A stretch of 37,275 nt of DNA from Pseudomonadota bacterium (GCA_004193325.1 SEDW01000003.1:1-37275), one strand, 5' to 3'. Positions 8,808 through 18,212 are shown, counted from the first letter of the stretch. Numbers and translations are program-made. Notes: generated by a model not told the origin, from the letters alone.

Positions 8808-9010
8808 AGCTTTGAACGTAAAAAATGTAAGCCTTCGACGATGATGATAATCGTAGAACAATGTACTAGGAAAATTCTCAGCTTGAGGGTGGGATCATTG
8901 CGGCAAAAGGAAAACTTGCAGAAATCTCCCGAACAAATATGGGCGCCCACTTTGTCAGAAAGAGGCTTGACTTAGAGCAATTTTAAAAGAGGTTAATTTC
9001 TGCTTTATGG
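8808..9010 (+). pseudogene. Decayed zinc-ribbon transposase, 3' portion after the intron
   Basis: In frame with the upstream exon it reads SFERKKCKPSTMMIIVEQ, then CTRKILSLRVGSL, and after a one-base shift AKGKLAEISRTNMG. This continues the DDMETFEH-x-KxKP ... AVEEKTRKIL ... PAKGKLAEISRKKYG order I recall for this transposase type. Frame breaks and stops follow. Beyond about 9,010 to 9,200 nothing is recognisable. Confidence 0.55.
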
Positions 9011-9268
9011 CTAACGGAATCATTATGATTTTCCTCTCAAGCACGGGAGAAGGAAAAGTAAGGTAGCACGTCGCCAGGACCGTATCGACTCTTACGCACT
9101 ACGTAAGTCTCCCCTAATTTCGCGACTTACTTGTCTACTCAAGTGCCATCCTCATACCCTCAGTGCGATTTTTTAAGCGCTGGTAAATTAAAACTAATCT
9201 TATAAGTAATTTCACGCATAAAGATTTCTTCCTATTCATCGATAAGAAGGAAGCGGAGGAGAGCTAAC

Positions 9269-9607
9269 ATGAGGCTTCCAAGAAATTTTTCATACTTTAA
9301 AAAAGGTATGCGTTTCATTCGAATTGCCGATGAAATAATTTTTGAGATAGTTTTACTCGAGAGGGGGATGATTAGGCTGATAAGCTTGGAAACTACGCCG
9401 ACAAACTTCGAATCCACCGCCCTTCTCGAAGGATTCGCCATAATCTATATTCGATGCATTTGTTGCGATATTGAAGTGGATTTTAATGTAACTTCACCTA
9501 TATATGACAGGGTGCTGCGTTTTAAAGGCAGGATCTGTTCGCAATGTAAAAAGAACTGCACTTGTAAAGACAGCTGCAAAAAAGGATCTATAAAAATAAT
9601 AAGGTAG
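9269..9607 (+). CDS. Small Cys-rich protein, possible zinc ribbon
   Basis: A 112-residue protein of unknown family. ATG at 9269 has a strong GGAGGAG site seven bases upstream, which argues that it is real. Residues 1-60 look like a small beta-rich domain (RNFSYFKKGMRFIRIADEII). The C-terminal half has eight cysteines: Cys63/Cys66 and Cys90/Cys93 form two CxxC pairs that could hold one zinc ion, with extra cysteines at 65, 97, 99 and 103. No signal peptide or membrane segment. It stands alone between mobile debris and a receiver gene on the other strand. I do not assign a function. Confidence 0.65.
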   Translation: MRLPRNFSYFKKGMRFIRIADEIIFEIVLLERGMIRLISLETTPTNFESTALLEGFAIIYIRCICCDIEVDFNVTSPIYDRVLRFKGRICSQCKKNCTCKDSCKKGSIKIIR

Positions 9608-9991
9608 GGCGCATTCGATAAATATCATATTAAGAAGCCCTGCTGGGGCGCTCGTTAATACGAAAATGACTTTGCGCGACTTTCATTCACCGGTAGAAGT
9701 CGAGCTTTCATTAAAAATATAACCCGTAGAAAATTTGCAAGCATACTTAAAATATGGAACACAGCGTTAGGATCATTCTCTTTGAGTTAGATTGAGATGG
9801 GTTATACTCAGATCAATTGAATGTTCGTCACACGGAGCATCACGACTGCATATGCAATGGAGGAAGGACGAGGCACAGAGGGGGAAATTTAGAAGGAGAT
9901 CCAAGCATATATTGAATATAATATTAGCAGCACGTTTTATATTGAATTATACAAACTAATTCTTTCCTGGATTTTCAGATTCCATTTAACC
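9608..9991. other. Intergenic, nothing recognised
   Basis: AT-rich sequence between two convergent genes. No gene, clear terminator or repeat was identified. Confidence 0.5.
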
Positions 9992-10396
9992 TTAGATAAA
10001 ATTTGCACCTCCATCGTAAGAACGTGAGTTATCGCAAAGCATTAAATCCAAGGCTCTATCGCGAAAAGATTTTAAGTTGAAAGGCTTATTTATAACGTGT
10101 GCAGAACCGTATCCTAATCGAAGATCGGACTCATAAAATTTTCGATTATCGGAAGTTGAGAGAATTACGGATTGAATTCCATGCTGTTCCCTACACCACT
10201 GAATGAGCTCGAGGCCATTCATGCCAGGCATATTTAAATCCGTAATCATTAAATCTACATGGGTTTCGGAAAGGATCTGTGTTGCCTCAAGAGCGCTCTC
10301 AGCTAATAGTATCGCAAAATCGAAGTCGCGAAATACTCTTTTAGTGATAAGCAAATAGTCGGCGCTATCGTCCACGATCAGTATTTTTTTTCTCAT
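9992..10396 (-). CDS. Single-domain response regulator (CheY-like)
   Basis: A 134-residue receiver domain with no output domain. The phosphorylation site is complete: acidic pair Asp9-Asp10, phospho-acceptor Asp53 (ITDLNMPG), Ser80/Thr81 and Lys104 (INKPF). Such proteins pass phosphate between kinases or bind a target when phosphorylated. The ATG at 10396 has only a weak site (GGCGGA). No kinase gene is adjacent, but four kinase genes, one of them disrupted, lie within the window. Confidence 0.92.
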   Translation of the reverse strand: MRKKILIVDDSADYLLITKRVFRDFDFAILLAESALEATQILSETHVDLMITDLNMPGMNGLELIQWCREQHGIQSVILSTSDNRKFYESDLRLGYGSAHVINKPFNLKSFRDRALDLMLCDNSRSYDGGANFI

Positions 10397-10921
10397 AGGT
10401 CCGCCATCAATTTTTATACGTCATACATCCATTTATCCATTTCACCAGTGACGAAAAATATGCGAAAGTTTTGTCTACCCCAAAAAATGTCTTTTATGAA
10501 ATCATATGCAAAGTTTTAACTAATTAATATTATTATCTAAAATTAGATAAAGAATTTATTTTATACAACTTTAATATTTGTTTGCGAAATCTATGTTTGT
10601 TTCATTAAGACCGTGGCACCGTAATTTAGTTGGTCCGATACCGAATTTTTGCTAGATCAATAAGCTTTTATTCGACCCATTTTATAGATTGTGTATCGAT
10701 TGAGTGCTTCAACCGAAAATCTGATTTAAATTCTATTTGATGTTCGGCCATTTTTAATACTTAAATGTAAGTTGATTTCGAAGATGAAGTCGTCGATTAT
10801 ATGATTTTTTTTGCAAAACCCCTCGTGGCACTTTTCCAAGTAAAACCTGTAAGAATCTCAAATTCAATGATCGATGTGCTCTTTGAGAGATCAACGACGA
10901 ATTTGTAAGAAGGTGTGGAGG
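10397..10921. other. AT-rich divergent intergenic region
   Basis: Separates the leftward receiver gene from the rightward OmpR-type gene, so it should contain both promoters. It is very AT-rich (for example 10,500-10,580). No definite operator was identified. Confidence 0.4.
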
Positions 10922-11623
10922 ATGGGAAGTTCGGGTCTTATTTCTAAAAAAGTGATACTGATTACAAGTTTTTCGTCGTTCGAAAGTGAAGTTGAGTTTG
11001 AAATTTACGCAGCTGGTTGGGACGTCCTGTCCATCAGTCCTAAGCGAGTAATTGATGAAACTTATCATTTTCTCCCGGATGTTGTTCTTTTGGATCTCGA
11101 TCCGCACGAACACGAAACTGTCCACATCTTGAACTCGCTGCGAGCTAGCTACACGGTACCTATAATAGTTTTATCCCCTTCTCATGATGAAAATACTGTC
11201 GTTGAAAGTTTACGTGCAGGCGCGTTTGACTACATTAGAAAACCTTACTATCGAGAGGAAATGTTGCTTCGTTTGCAGAAATCAATATCCTATTCTCGCA
11301 CTGGACATTCGGACAAGGCCCTCGTTTTTGGAGATCTCTCAGTAAGTTTAATAGACCGGCGGGTGAGGGTCGGCGAAAAATTATTAAACCTATCTAAAAC
11401 AGAGTTCAGCTTACTAAAGCTATTCGTTTTAAATCCAGAATTGACCTTATCCTACGATCAAATTCTAGGGAAAATATGGGGAGAAAAGAGCGTGCGGCAT
11501 ATTCAATACGTTAGGGCGTACGTTTGTATGTTACGCAAAAAGATCGAAATTGATCCAGATCACCCACGATATATCCTAACCGATAGCGGAACTGGATATC
11601 GATTTATAGGCTCAACTTGTTGA
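10922..11623 (+). CDS. OmpR/PhoB-family regulator with atypical receiver
   Basis: 233 residues: receiver domain (about 10-125) and winged-helix DNA-binding domain (about 138-230, LSKTEFSLLKLFVLNP ... VRAYVCMLRKKIE ... GTGYRFIG). ATG at 10922 is preferred over the upstream frame because AGAAGG lies eight bases before it and the protein then begins as usual for the family. In the receiver, Asp58, Ser85 and Lys107 are kept, but the acidic pair after the first beta strand that binds magnesium is missing: the strand reads VILITSFSS. It therefore probably does not take phosphate in the normal way and may act constitutively or through another signal. Its DNA target is unknown. Confidence 0.9.
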   Translation: MGSSGLISKKVILITSFSSFESEVEFEIYAAGWDVLSISPKRVIDETYHFLPDVVLLDLDPHEHETVHILNSLRASYTVPIIVLSPSHDENTVVESLRAGAFDYIRKPYYREEMLLRLQKSISYSRTGHSDKALVFGDLSVSLIDRRVRVGEKLLNLSKTEFSLLKLFVLNPELTLSYDQILGKIWGEKSVRHIQYVRAYVCMLRKKIEIDPDHPRYILTDSGTGYRFIGSTC

Positions 11624-11779
11624 GTTACAAATTTTTCGTCGAGCTTCTGTAATATTATCATTTTTAAATTTTGTAGAAGTAGAAGGGAATTCAAAACAAT
11701 GAATCAACCTTTTGTTTATATATTGATGTGCTTCAAATACATCTAAAAAGAGGTCTGAGCTTTGGAAATATATGACTAC

Positions 11780-12297
11780 AACCCCTACTCGATGTTGACT
11801 CTAACCCGAGAGTAATGTGTCCATGGCAACAGCAGCGAAAGCAAAAAGAACCTTCTCGTTTCAACAAAAGAACGATACTTAAAGAGCGTCTGGCTTAGAG
11901 GTGAGCATTTCAGCAATTTTTCGTAAACCTCAGGTCAACGTGTTCCCTTAGTATTACTGGAAGAAGATGCTTATTACCTGAAAGCCCCCCCTTAGGCACT
12001 GATCTGACTGCTGGAGATATGGCGATCCTTCAGCGTGTAACCGAGGCATTGAAGAAAGCAGTAGCTGATCTCGAGATCGACAAAACTGTTCTTAAAGAAG
12101 CGAACGCTATCCTGATTATTAAAAAGCAAGCACCTCCATCAGCTTGGTTGCGACAGCCAAAGAATCATTCAAAGACAGTCATTTGCCCCACCCTCGGGCA
12201 GATCAAAAGTCTGCATTTATAAAACGGAGGTATTCAACATAACTTTCTATCGAGAGGCTGATGATGACATCCATTTCCCTATAATTCGGCCGATCAT
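11780..12297 (+). pseudogene. IS2-like element relic, left part (orfA remnant)
   Basis: From ATG 11823 the frame reads MATAAKAKRTFSFQQKNDT then TAA at 11880, clearly related to the left-edge fragment and the piece near 18,380. Further on, 12019-12120 encodes LQRVTEALKKAVADLEIDK, the coiled-coil end of an orfA. The bases before the ATG (GTTGACTCTAACC) correspond to the presumed element end. The relic is interrupted at 12298 by an IS21-family element, and its remaining right part is at 14859-15292. Confidence 0.6.
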
Positions 12298-12302
12298 TGC
12301 GA

Positions 12303-12350
12303 GATATCACGATACTGAGCCAGGTTATTTCACGGGTTTGAGCCACCCTC
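12303..12350. repeat. IS21 terminal repeats, istB side
   Basis: Two copies of the GAGCCA(C/G) core, 12317-12323 and 12340-12346, 23 bp apart. They mirror the GTGGCTC repeats on the other end. Confidence 0.75.
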
Positions 12351-12393
12351 ACCATCGGACCGAAGGGACGCTTTATTCTGATTTCACTATGTC

Positions 12394-13155
12394 TCAATCT
12401 TTGTCAAGCTGAGCTTCTTTCTTCGTCTGTCTTTTAGATCGGTATGAGGCACCTTTCATCACCATTCGTATCGACATCGATGATAATCGGTAGGTGATCG
12501 CTTCGCAGGTCAATGCATCCGAGATAATTTCATTCCAATTTTCGACTGGGACCTGTGAAGTTAGGATCGTTGACTTATCTTCACCTCGTTCGTCGATTAC
12601 ATCATAAAGATCTTGATAATGTTGCGGTTCAAGTGGCTTTATTCCGAAGTCATCCAAGATCAATAAGTCGCATCCAGCGATGCGTTTTAATAGGTTCAAG
12701 TAAGTTCCTTTTGCTCGAGCCAAGACTAGCTGCTCGATCAGAGTATTCATTCTATAAAAAATGGTGCTGTAACCTTGGCGACAAGCCGCGTTCCCGATCG
12801 CACTGGCAGTATGAGTTTTGCCGACTCCCGTCGGCCCTAGAATCAGGATATTCAATCCATCATCGATAAATCTGCATGTTGCAAGGTCTCTGAGTTGCCT
12901 CTCATCGAACCCTCTATCTATCTTTGTATCTATTTCTTCGAGAGAAGATGAGCAGCGTAATGCGGCATTCTTTAGTAATCTTTTGATCTTAGCTTATTTT
13001 CTAAATTCGATTTCATCCTGTATTAGAAGTCCAAAGAAGTCTTCACCGGTTAGATTTTGTTCACGCGATTGCTTCGACCGTACATCGTATGTCTCACGCA
13101 TGCCCGTAAGTCTCAACTCAATCATCTGGTGGGTAACGATTTCCGCTAGTGTCAT
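12394..13155 (-). pseudogene. istB: IstB-type ATPase of IS21, one internal stop
   Basis: The full frame from ATG 13155 (MTLAEIVTHQMIELRLTGMR) is 253 codons, the usual length for IstB, the AAA+ helper that directs IS21 target capture. It has Walker A (LGPTGVGKT) and Walker B (DLLILDDFG). A single TAA at 12994-12996 falls after EIEFRK, in the helical N-terminal region where a Gln codon CAA is likely ancestral. The downstream piece 12394-12855 keeps the whole ATPase core and could start internally. It lies 12 bases after istA's stop, as in an IS21 operon. Confidence 0.9.
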
Positions 13156-13166
13156 CTACTCTTCCT

Positions 13167-14684
13167 TTATTGGTTGCCCCAGTGCTCCTGCCCTCGCAGG
13201 AACGGGTTCGATTGCCTTTTGATGGGAATTACATTCGTTTTTTCTGAATCCAAATTATTTTTGATAAGCGCTTCGACGTCCGACAGTTTTGGGTTTTTGG
13301 TGCCGATAGATAGTAGAATTTCGCTGCTTCGATCGAGTGCTTTCGGAGAATAGCGCTTTGAAAGCCTCAAAATGCCTTGTGCGCGTCTCAGATACATCAA
13401 AGGATGTCGCGCGTCTTCGATCAGAGATTTGATGATCTGTTCGGCGAATGGACCAACTTCTGAAGCTTGGTCAATTGATTGTTGTGGAGTCGCTTCCCGC
13501 ATAGCTTTATGAAAATCAGGAAGATGATTCTCGTTCGTAAAGTACTGCCCAACTGCATTGTCATGAGCTTTTATGTGGCGGGCGATGCAATCAAGGTCTC
13601 GATATATTTCGATCAATGCTCCCGTGATCCGAACATCAACCAGACGGTCTCGATGTTGGTGAGGTATTGAATAGAAATTCTTGCCAATTTGAACATGACA
13701 GTCAGGATGTGGCTTTGCCGTTTTCCAATTGCCAACTGAATAAGGTGCAGATGGTAGCTCAAGGAGCTTATCTTGTTCTCCTTCAATGAACTTTTGTCGT
13801 CGAGACGTTCCGTACTTTCGTTGGGTTCGATTATTAAAATCCTCTGCGAGCTCATAGATGAAATCGTTCAAATCAGCTAGGGAATGAAATGTCTTCTCCT
13901 GGATCCGTTGGCGTGCCCAGCGCCAGAACACTCCTAGATTGTTTTCAATAAGGTTCTTGTCTTTAGGCTTGCGTGGTCGCATTGCCAATGGAGCAGTCCC
14001 GTAATGCTCACAGAAATGCGCGAATTCTTTATTTATATCTGGATCATATCGATGAGCGCGACTGACCGCAGCCTTTGCATTATCGAATGCACTGGTGACA
14101 GGAACACCGCCAAAGTACTTGTAAGCCTCACTTATTGACTTCAAAAGATCGTCCTGCTTTTCAGTAAGCGTTGCTCGAGGAAAGAAGAGCTGACTGAAGC
14201 ATAAGATTGAACCGAATAGCCGACAGGGGACGTATTCGCGCGTGTAACGATCGATAAAACCAAGACCGGGGGAATCGCCTTTATAATCGATCTCGCATCG
14301 TTCTCCGGGCGGATGAGTCTTATGAAGTTCGATTGGAATATTAGGAAATCTTCGGCGATATTCGCGCCAGAACGCGAGATACGACACATCTTTTAACTCT
14401 TCGCGTAACGATATGAACCTCTCCCAGAATTCTGAAAGCGTCATCCCTCGTGAAGTTGCAGACTCGACATCGATCCATTTGACCTGATCTGACCAGGCTG
14501 CCCGATATACTTTAGGACTTTCGGAATCTGCGTCTGGCGACGCAGAAAGATACTTATCGACTGTGTTTCTTGAGCACCCCAAAGACTTGGCTATCATGCG
14601 CTTGCTGAGACCCATGGCTTTGAGTCTTTGGATTTCACTAATCATTCTCGGACCCTTTGTTTTTCCCTTTTGACCCTTGACCAT
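13167..14684 (-). CDS. istA: IstA transposase of IS21
   Basis: 505 residues, typical for IstA. The start ATG 14684 has GAGG five bases upstream, better than the TTG at 14699. An N-terminal helix-turn-helix (about 10-45, LKAMGLSKRMIAKSLGCSRN) is followed by an rve-type integrase core with the DDE residues: Asp in CEIDYKGD, Asp in SAFDNAKAAV and Glu in DKNLIENNLG. The C-terminal region has the usual beta-rich segment (YSVGNWKTAKPHPDCHVQIG). The gene appears intact although its partner istB is interrupted. Confidence 0.95.
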   Translation of the reverse strand: MVKGQKGKTKGPRMISEIQRLKAMGLSKRMIAKSLGCSRNTVDKYLSASPDADSESPKVYRAAWSDQVKWIDVESATSRGMTLSEFWERFISLREELKDVSYLAFWREYRRRFPNIPIELHKTHPPGERCEIDYKGDSPGLGFIDRYTREYVPCRLFGSILCFSQLFFPRATLTEKQDDLLKSISEAYKYFGGVPVTSAFDNAKAAVSRAHRYDPDINKEFAHFCEHYGTAPLAMRPRKPKDKNLIENNLGVFWRWARQRIQEKTFHSLADLNDFIYELAEDFNNRTQRKYGTSRRQKFIEGEQDKLLELPSAPYSVGNWKTAKPHPDCHVQIGKNFYSIPHQHRDRLVDVRITGALIEIYRDLDCIARHIKAHDNAVGQYFTNENHLPDFHKAMREATPQQSIDQASEVGPFAEQIIKSLIEDARHPLMYLRRAQGILRLSKRYSPKALDRSSEILLSIGTKNPKLSDVEALIKNNLDSEKTNVIPIKRQSNPFLRGQEHWGNQ

Positions 14685-14758
14685 AACTACCTCATGCAAG
14701 CGGACTTCTAAGCCTGCGCAGCATATCGATAGGGCCGGATGAAAGCGATCTTCGGTCC

Positions 14759-14855
14759 GTGGCTCGAACTTTGGTGAAATTGGGTGGCTCAGTTAGCCTG
14801 AAACAGGGTGGCTCAAACTTGGTGAAATCAGGTGGCTCAGTTTAGGTGATATCCA
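14759..14855. repeat. IS21 multiple terminal repeats, istA side
   Basis: GTGGCTC starts at 14759, 14784, 14808 and 14832, a 24-25-bp period, with (T/G)GTGAAATC-like spacers. These are transposase binding sites of the IS21 type. Confidence 0.85.
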
Positions 14856-14858
14856 GCA

Positions 14859-15292
14859 GAGAAAGGGTGGAAATCAATCGAAAACGCGTTTATTGCCAAA
14901 CGAAAACGCATGATATGATCTTGACCTAAACAAGCGTTAAACGTGTGAATCACGAGGGCCTATGTAAGACTATGACTCTTCACTCCCACACTCCTTGGTG
15001 CTCAGATGAATTTAAAATTAAATGCTAGAACTGCGAAAAAGTTTTCGTGGCATTATTCGTCACTACATTGCAGGGTATAGCCCGTCGTTGATCGGAATGG
15101 CTGAATCGGTCGTTGGAAAGTTCAAAAGAGATTACAGGTGTTCGGATGTTGGTCAAAGCGCTGGCGAGGTGATTACAATGCTTCCAGACTGGTTCGATCG
15201 CCGTATCTCTTATGCCCCTCACTTGGTATTGCAAATGTTATGTCTCAAGGAATTTATTGAGAAAGACACCCGTGTCAACTGAATCGGAGCCC
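14859..15292 (+). pseudogene. IS2-like element relic, right part (OrfB C-terminus)
   Basis: The open piece 15022-15282 encodes GMAESVVGKFKRDYR ... LPDWFDRRISYAPH ... LCLKEFIEKD, the end of an IS3-family OrfB (compare the usual GMAEAFVKTFKRDY ... WFEDYNEVHPH ... SPREFI). The catalytic Glu of GMAES remains, but the rest of the core is missing. Just after, GTGTCAACTGAATC (inverted) resembles the element end seen near 11,790 and at positions 91-112, so this is likely the other end of the same relic that the IS21 element entered. Confidence 0.65.
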
Positions 15293-15395
15293 GATTCAGA
15301 TTATTGCTCTGGAATGGATAGACTGTCGAACCAACTACGGTAGGTCGGATAAAGTTTCAAGCGCTCACTACATTCGAAAATAAGTTCCGAAATCG

Positions 15396-16526
15396 TTAGG
15401 TTTGAAATTTAGTGCCGTCCTTTGGTATATCGATAGTGAAGGTTGTGCCGCGCTCATCCGAACTGTCGACAAGCACACTTCCTCCATGTGCTTCAGCTAC
15501 TGCTTGTACGAAAGGAAGCCCTAAGCCCCAGCCTTCGATCGGCCCTTTTCGCGCTGATAACGATCGCTCAAAAGGTAGAAATATACTGTCTTGTTCGTGC
15601 TTCGGAATTGCTTTTCCAGCATTATGCACGGAGAGAATCAACCTCTCATGAACTTCCGATATTTCAATTAAAATGGGGTGGTCCTTTGCACCGTACTTTA
15701 TGGCATTGCTTATAAGATTATCTAACGATCTCTCCAAATCCCGCACACTCCAGAAGCCCTCTACTGCGGGTCCCTTCACAAGGATGCCAGCCTGCGTACG
15801 CAGCCTGAATTGATTTACAGATCGATCTACGATTTTATTGATAAGACAGGGCTCAATATGAAGTGAAATTCTCGAACTATTTGCAGCAAGGCTAGAATTT
15901 AAAATGTCCACTAAAAGGTCATCTACTTTTTCTGCGTTGGCCAAAATCATAGAATACAATGATAGCGTTTCCTCATTTTGACAAAAATCTTCCACAAGCA
16001 TTCCGCTAGCCATTTTGATAGTAGCGATCGGATTTCTGATGTCATGACTAAGTGTAGCTATGAAAGTTTTTCTGAGATCATCTTGAACCTCTGAAAAACT
16101 AGTCACGGCCCCTTTGATAGCCAAAATAATCGAACTGTTAATGACAGATAACTCATTTTTTGTAAGACTATCATCCTCATCGAGCACTTGAATGATCGCA
16201 TCCTTTAGAAGGTCATACTCGGTGATCAGTTGATTCAGATTATATTCTGTCATTCGAAATCGCTCACTCCCGTGAGCTTTAGCAACATTACACCCTCCTG
16301 TCGCCTGTGGCCTCGGAAACTCGGGAGTTAAAGCTTCAGCTAGATTCGCAATATACATAGGCAGAGTATTCATCAAAATAGGCTCGGGCAGTTTTTTAGC
16401 CGCAGAGATCGTTTCTTTCACACGGTTAGCCCAAATATTTTCTACTTGTGAGCTCTTTTCAATTAACGTTTGGCCAGTTAATGAAAGTTTGCCATGATTG
16501 GGAATTTGGTCCGTCGCAGCTGTCAT
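15396..16526 (-). CDS. Sensor histidine kinase with RsbRD-like N-terminus
   Basis: 376 residues, cytoplasmic, with no membrane segments. Residues about 15-130 resemble the RsbRD N-terminal sensory fold seen in soluble kinases. The dimerisation/phosphoacceptor helix carries His161 ([14 protein letters not shown]). The ATPase domain has its N box ([12 protein letters not shown]), a VHNAGKAIP motif in place of the DxGxG box, as in this kinase group, and a G2 box ([18 protein letters not shown]). ATG 16526 has GGAG six bases upstream. No receiver is fused or directly adjacent, so the partner is probably one of the stand-alone receivers in this window. Signal unknown. Confidence 0.92.
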   Translation of the reverse strand: MTAATDQIPNHGKLSLTGQTLIEKSSQVENIWANRVKETISAAKKLPEPILMNTLPMYIANLAEALTPEFPRPQATGGCNVAKAHGSERFRMTEYNLNQLITEYDLLKDAIIQVLDEDDSLTKNELSVINSSIILAIKGAVTSFSEVQDDLRKTFIATLSHDIRNPIATIKMASGMLVEDFCQNEETLSLYSMILANAEKVDDLLVDILNSSLAANSSRISLHIEPCLINKIVDRSVNQFRLRTQAGILVKGPAVEGFWSVRDLERSLDNLISNAIKYGAKDHPILIEISEVHERLILSVHNAGKAIPKHEQDSIFLPFERSLSARKGPIEGWGLGLPFVQAVAEAHGGSVLVDSSDERGTTFTIDIPKDGTKFQT

Positions 16527-16689
16527 GTCACGCTCCGTGAGGAAAGTTATGCTAAGCAGAGGCTGAGAATTGAACCGACATTTAGGCGCTAATTCGGACG
16601 TTTTAGTGCTGCCAAAAATCAGATCTAACTGTTATCGTCACCTTAATTCTGAAGATTTTCAAACTTACGATGTCGTTGAGTGCTGCGAG

Positions 16690-16953
16690 CTAAATATTCA
16701 TTAAGGAGGAGGGTTGAGCTTGAGTTATGAATTCAAGATTTCTTTTTAGTAGTTCCATTTTTCCGGGGAATTCACGACTTTCAAATTTTTTTGTAACCAA
16801 TCCTTCATCCTCAATCGCGTGCTTTACAAACGCTGAATTATTTTTCAACCATACTAATATAATGTCGGCAGAAGACGGTGAAAAGCTTTCCAGCCATAAC
16901 ACTATGCGGGTCGCTGTTCTAGGTCTACACGCAAGAACTAAAGTCTGAACCAA
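16690..16953 (-). CDS. Possible small protein or gene remnant, unknown
   Basis: An 87-residue frame upstream of, and on the same strand as, the kinase at 15396. Its composition is protein-like (TRIVLWLESFSP ... HAIEDEGLVTKKFESREF) but the only start is a TTG without a clear ribosome site, and I recognise no family. The opposite strand is also open. It may be the remains of a receiver-like gene. Weak call. Confidence 0.3.
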   Translation of the reverse strand: MVQTLVLACRPRTATRIVLWLESFSPSSADIILVWLKNNSAFVKHAIEDEGLVTKKFESREFPGKMELLKRNLEFITQAQPSSLMNI

Positions 16954-17333
16954 GTCATCTTAGCTTTGATAAATTCCTATCCGAGTTCCCAATTTTATTA
17001 GATGCCCAAAATACTTGATAGGCCTATTTTAGGGCATTAGCTACATCAATTCTACACGGTAATTGCAGAATAAATGGCGTATGCTAAAAGTAATTTTCTT
17101 CTTTTCGTCACTCCGGGAGAGTCGACTTAAATGGAAGAAATACTTTATATCGAAGGCTAAGCATTTACGTAGCGAGTGTGATATTCAGCTTTCACATATT
17201 TGACGCACAAAACTTTTTAAATCGTTCTATTGCCCGCGTATCACTTTAAAAATTGCTAGGTCTATTAGTGCGTATGTCAAGGTAGATGAGAATCTATAGC
17301 CAAGAGTAATTATCGACTGAAACGTTAAAGGAC
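16954..17333. other. Intergenic, nothing recognised
   Basis: No gene or structured repeat seen between the small frame and the IS3 relic. Confidence 0.45.
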
Positions 17334-17745
17334 AGTTTTTCCCCCGGCCGGTTTCGCAGTTCTATCTGCTACTATGTTGTCGGAAACGAACTCAGCCATA
17401 AAGTGAGGTCACAAGCCTCAAATAAGTTTGTAAGCAATCGCTGCAAGCTCACGCCGGAATTCAAGACTGAACCCGTCCTACTCAGCCGCGACCTAAATCA
17501 ATCAATCGGAGAACTCGCCAATGAGCTGGGGTTAACTGTTGGAGTGTTGAGGAAACGAATCAGGCAAAGCACCGGAAATTAGGGTCATGGCGAATCAAAT
17601 ATTTTGACGACAGGAGAGAACGAAGAACTCTCTGCGCTCCCCCAGAGAGATTATGCAACTCCGTATGGAGCGCGAATCCTGCGAAAGGCGAGGGTCCGTC
17701 TGCAATGAGGATTTGCATGTGACGACCGATGCAGAGGGAGATAGC
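17334..17745 (+). pseudogene. Decayed copy of the IS3-family element (orfA end)
   Basis: This is a diverged relative of the left-hand IS3 element. It has the end (TTTTTCCCCC ... GGTTTCGCAG), the leader GTCGGAAACGAACTCAGC, and an orfA frame reading KLTPEFKTEPVLLSRDLNQS, IGELANELGLTVGVLRKRI and then a TAG, followed by ESNILTTGENEELSAL. These match the intact orfA block by block. Only the first third of the element remains and orfB is gone. Confidence 0.75.
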
Positions 17746-17912
17746 AAATCGCCTTAAGCAGCCATATTTAAGAGGTAGGATGGCGAGCGTTATGGAAACG
17801 TCGTGACTATATATGGTTAGACGATGAACAGAGAGATGATGATAAATTATTTTCCTTTTTTATATCATAGGCGTATTGCTTAAAAAGGGATTAATGCAAG
17901 AACACAGGTGAT

Positions 17913-18212
17913 TCAAAGGGGCCAAGCTCCCCGAGTCCTAAGCCATCTACGAAATTTAACGTCTGCCGTTTCCATTATAGTGAAAGCAAGAAAAGGTAAA
18001 TCAAAGGGGTTTTCATGCAAATTTACAATGGCGAAATCGTGACCTTCGTATCCCAAATAAACGTCGATTGAATATGAGCCTCCATGTTTATACTTCAGCG
18101 TCAGCACTAAAAGACCTTTGAACTCATCAACGTAATTGCCTCCGCGAACGGTTAGAGTATAGAGGTGAACCCTACTAATAAATTCTTTTGCCGAAATGAA
18201 AGACCAGATCAT
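17913..18212 (-). CDS. Hypothetical 99-residue protein
   Basis: No family recognised. ATG 18212 is preceded by GAGAG a few bases away. The sequence is protein-like, with alternating hydrophobic residues suggesting beta strands (VHLYTLTVRGG, GLLVLTLKYKHGGSYSIDVYLG, HDFAIVNLHENPF). It could be a small beta-sandwich, and no signal peptide is present. It lies between two transposon relics with no obvious operon partner. It could be a remnant of a larger gene. Confidence 0.5.
   Translation of the reverse strand: MIWSFISAKEFISRVHLYTLTVRGGNYVDEFKGLLVLTLKYKHGGSYSIDVYLGYEGHDFAIVNLHENPFDLPFLAFTIMETADVKFRRWLRTRGAWPL

Larger units (their letters stand above)
12298..14858 (-). mobile_element. IS21-family insertion sequence (about 2.56 kb)
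   Basis: Contains istA and istB in the usual order on the minus strand. The ends share GATATCAC ... CTGAGCCA ... ATTTCAC ... GTTTGAGCCACCCT in inverted orientation, from TGC at 12298 and GCA at 14858. IS21-type multiple terminal repeats based on GTGGCTC occur four times on the istA side and twice on the istB side. I see no matching target duplication, so exact borders are approximate or the duplication has decayed. istB is broken, so this copy is probably inactive alone. Confidence 0.85.

Noticed and set aside
8666-8950. Minus-strand frame over the intron end
   Set aside because: It is antisense to domain V/VI and the transposase remnant, both recognisable on the plus strand.
12203-12397. 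Small minus-strand gene after istB
   Set aside because: The frame covers the IS21 terminal repeats and has no ribosome site or family resemblance. It is a by-product of the element end.
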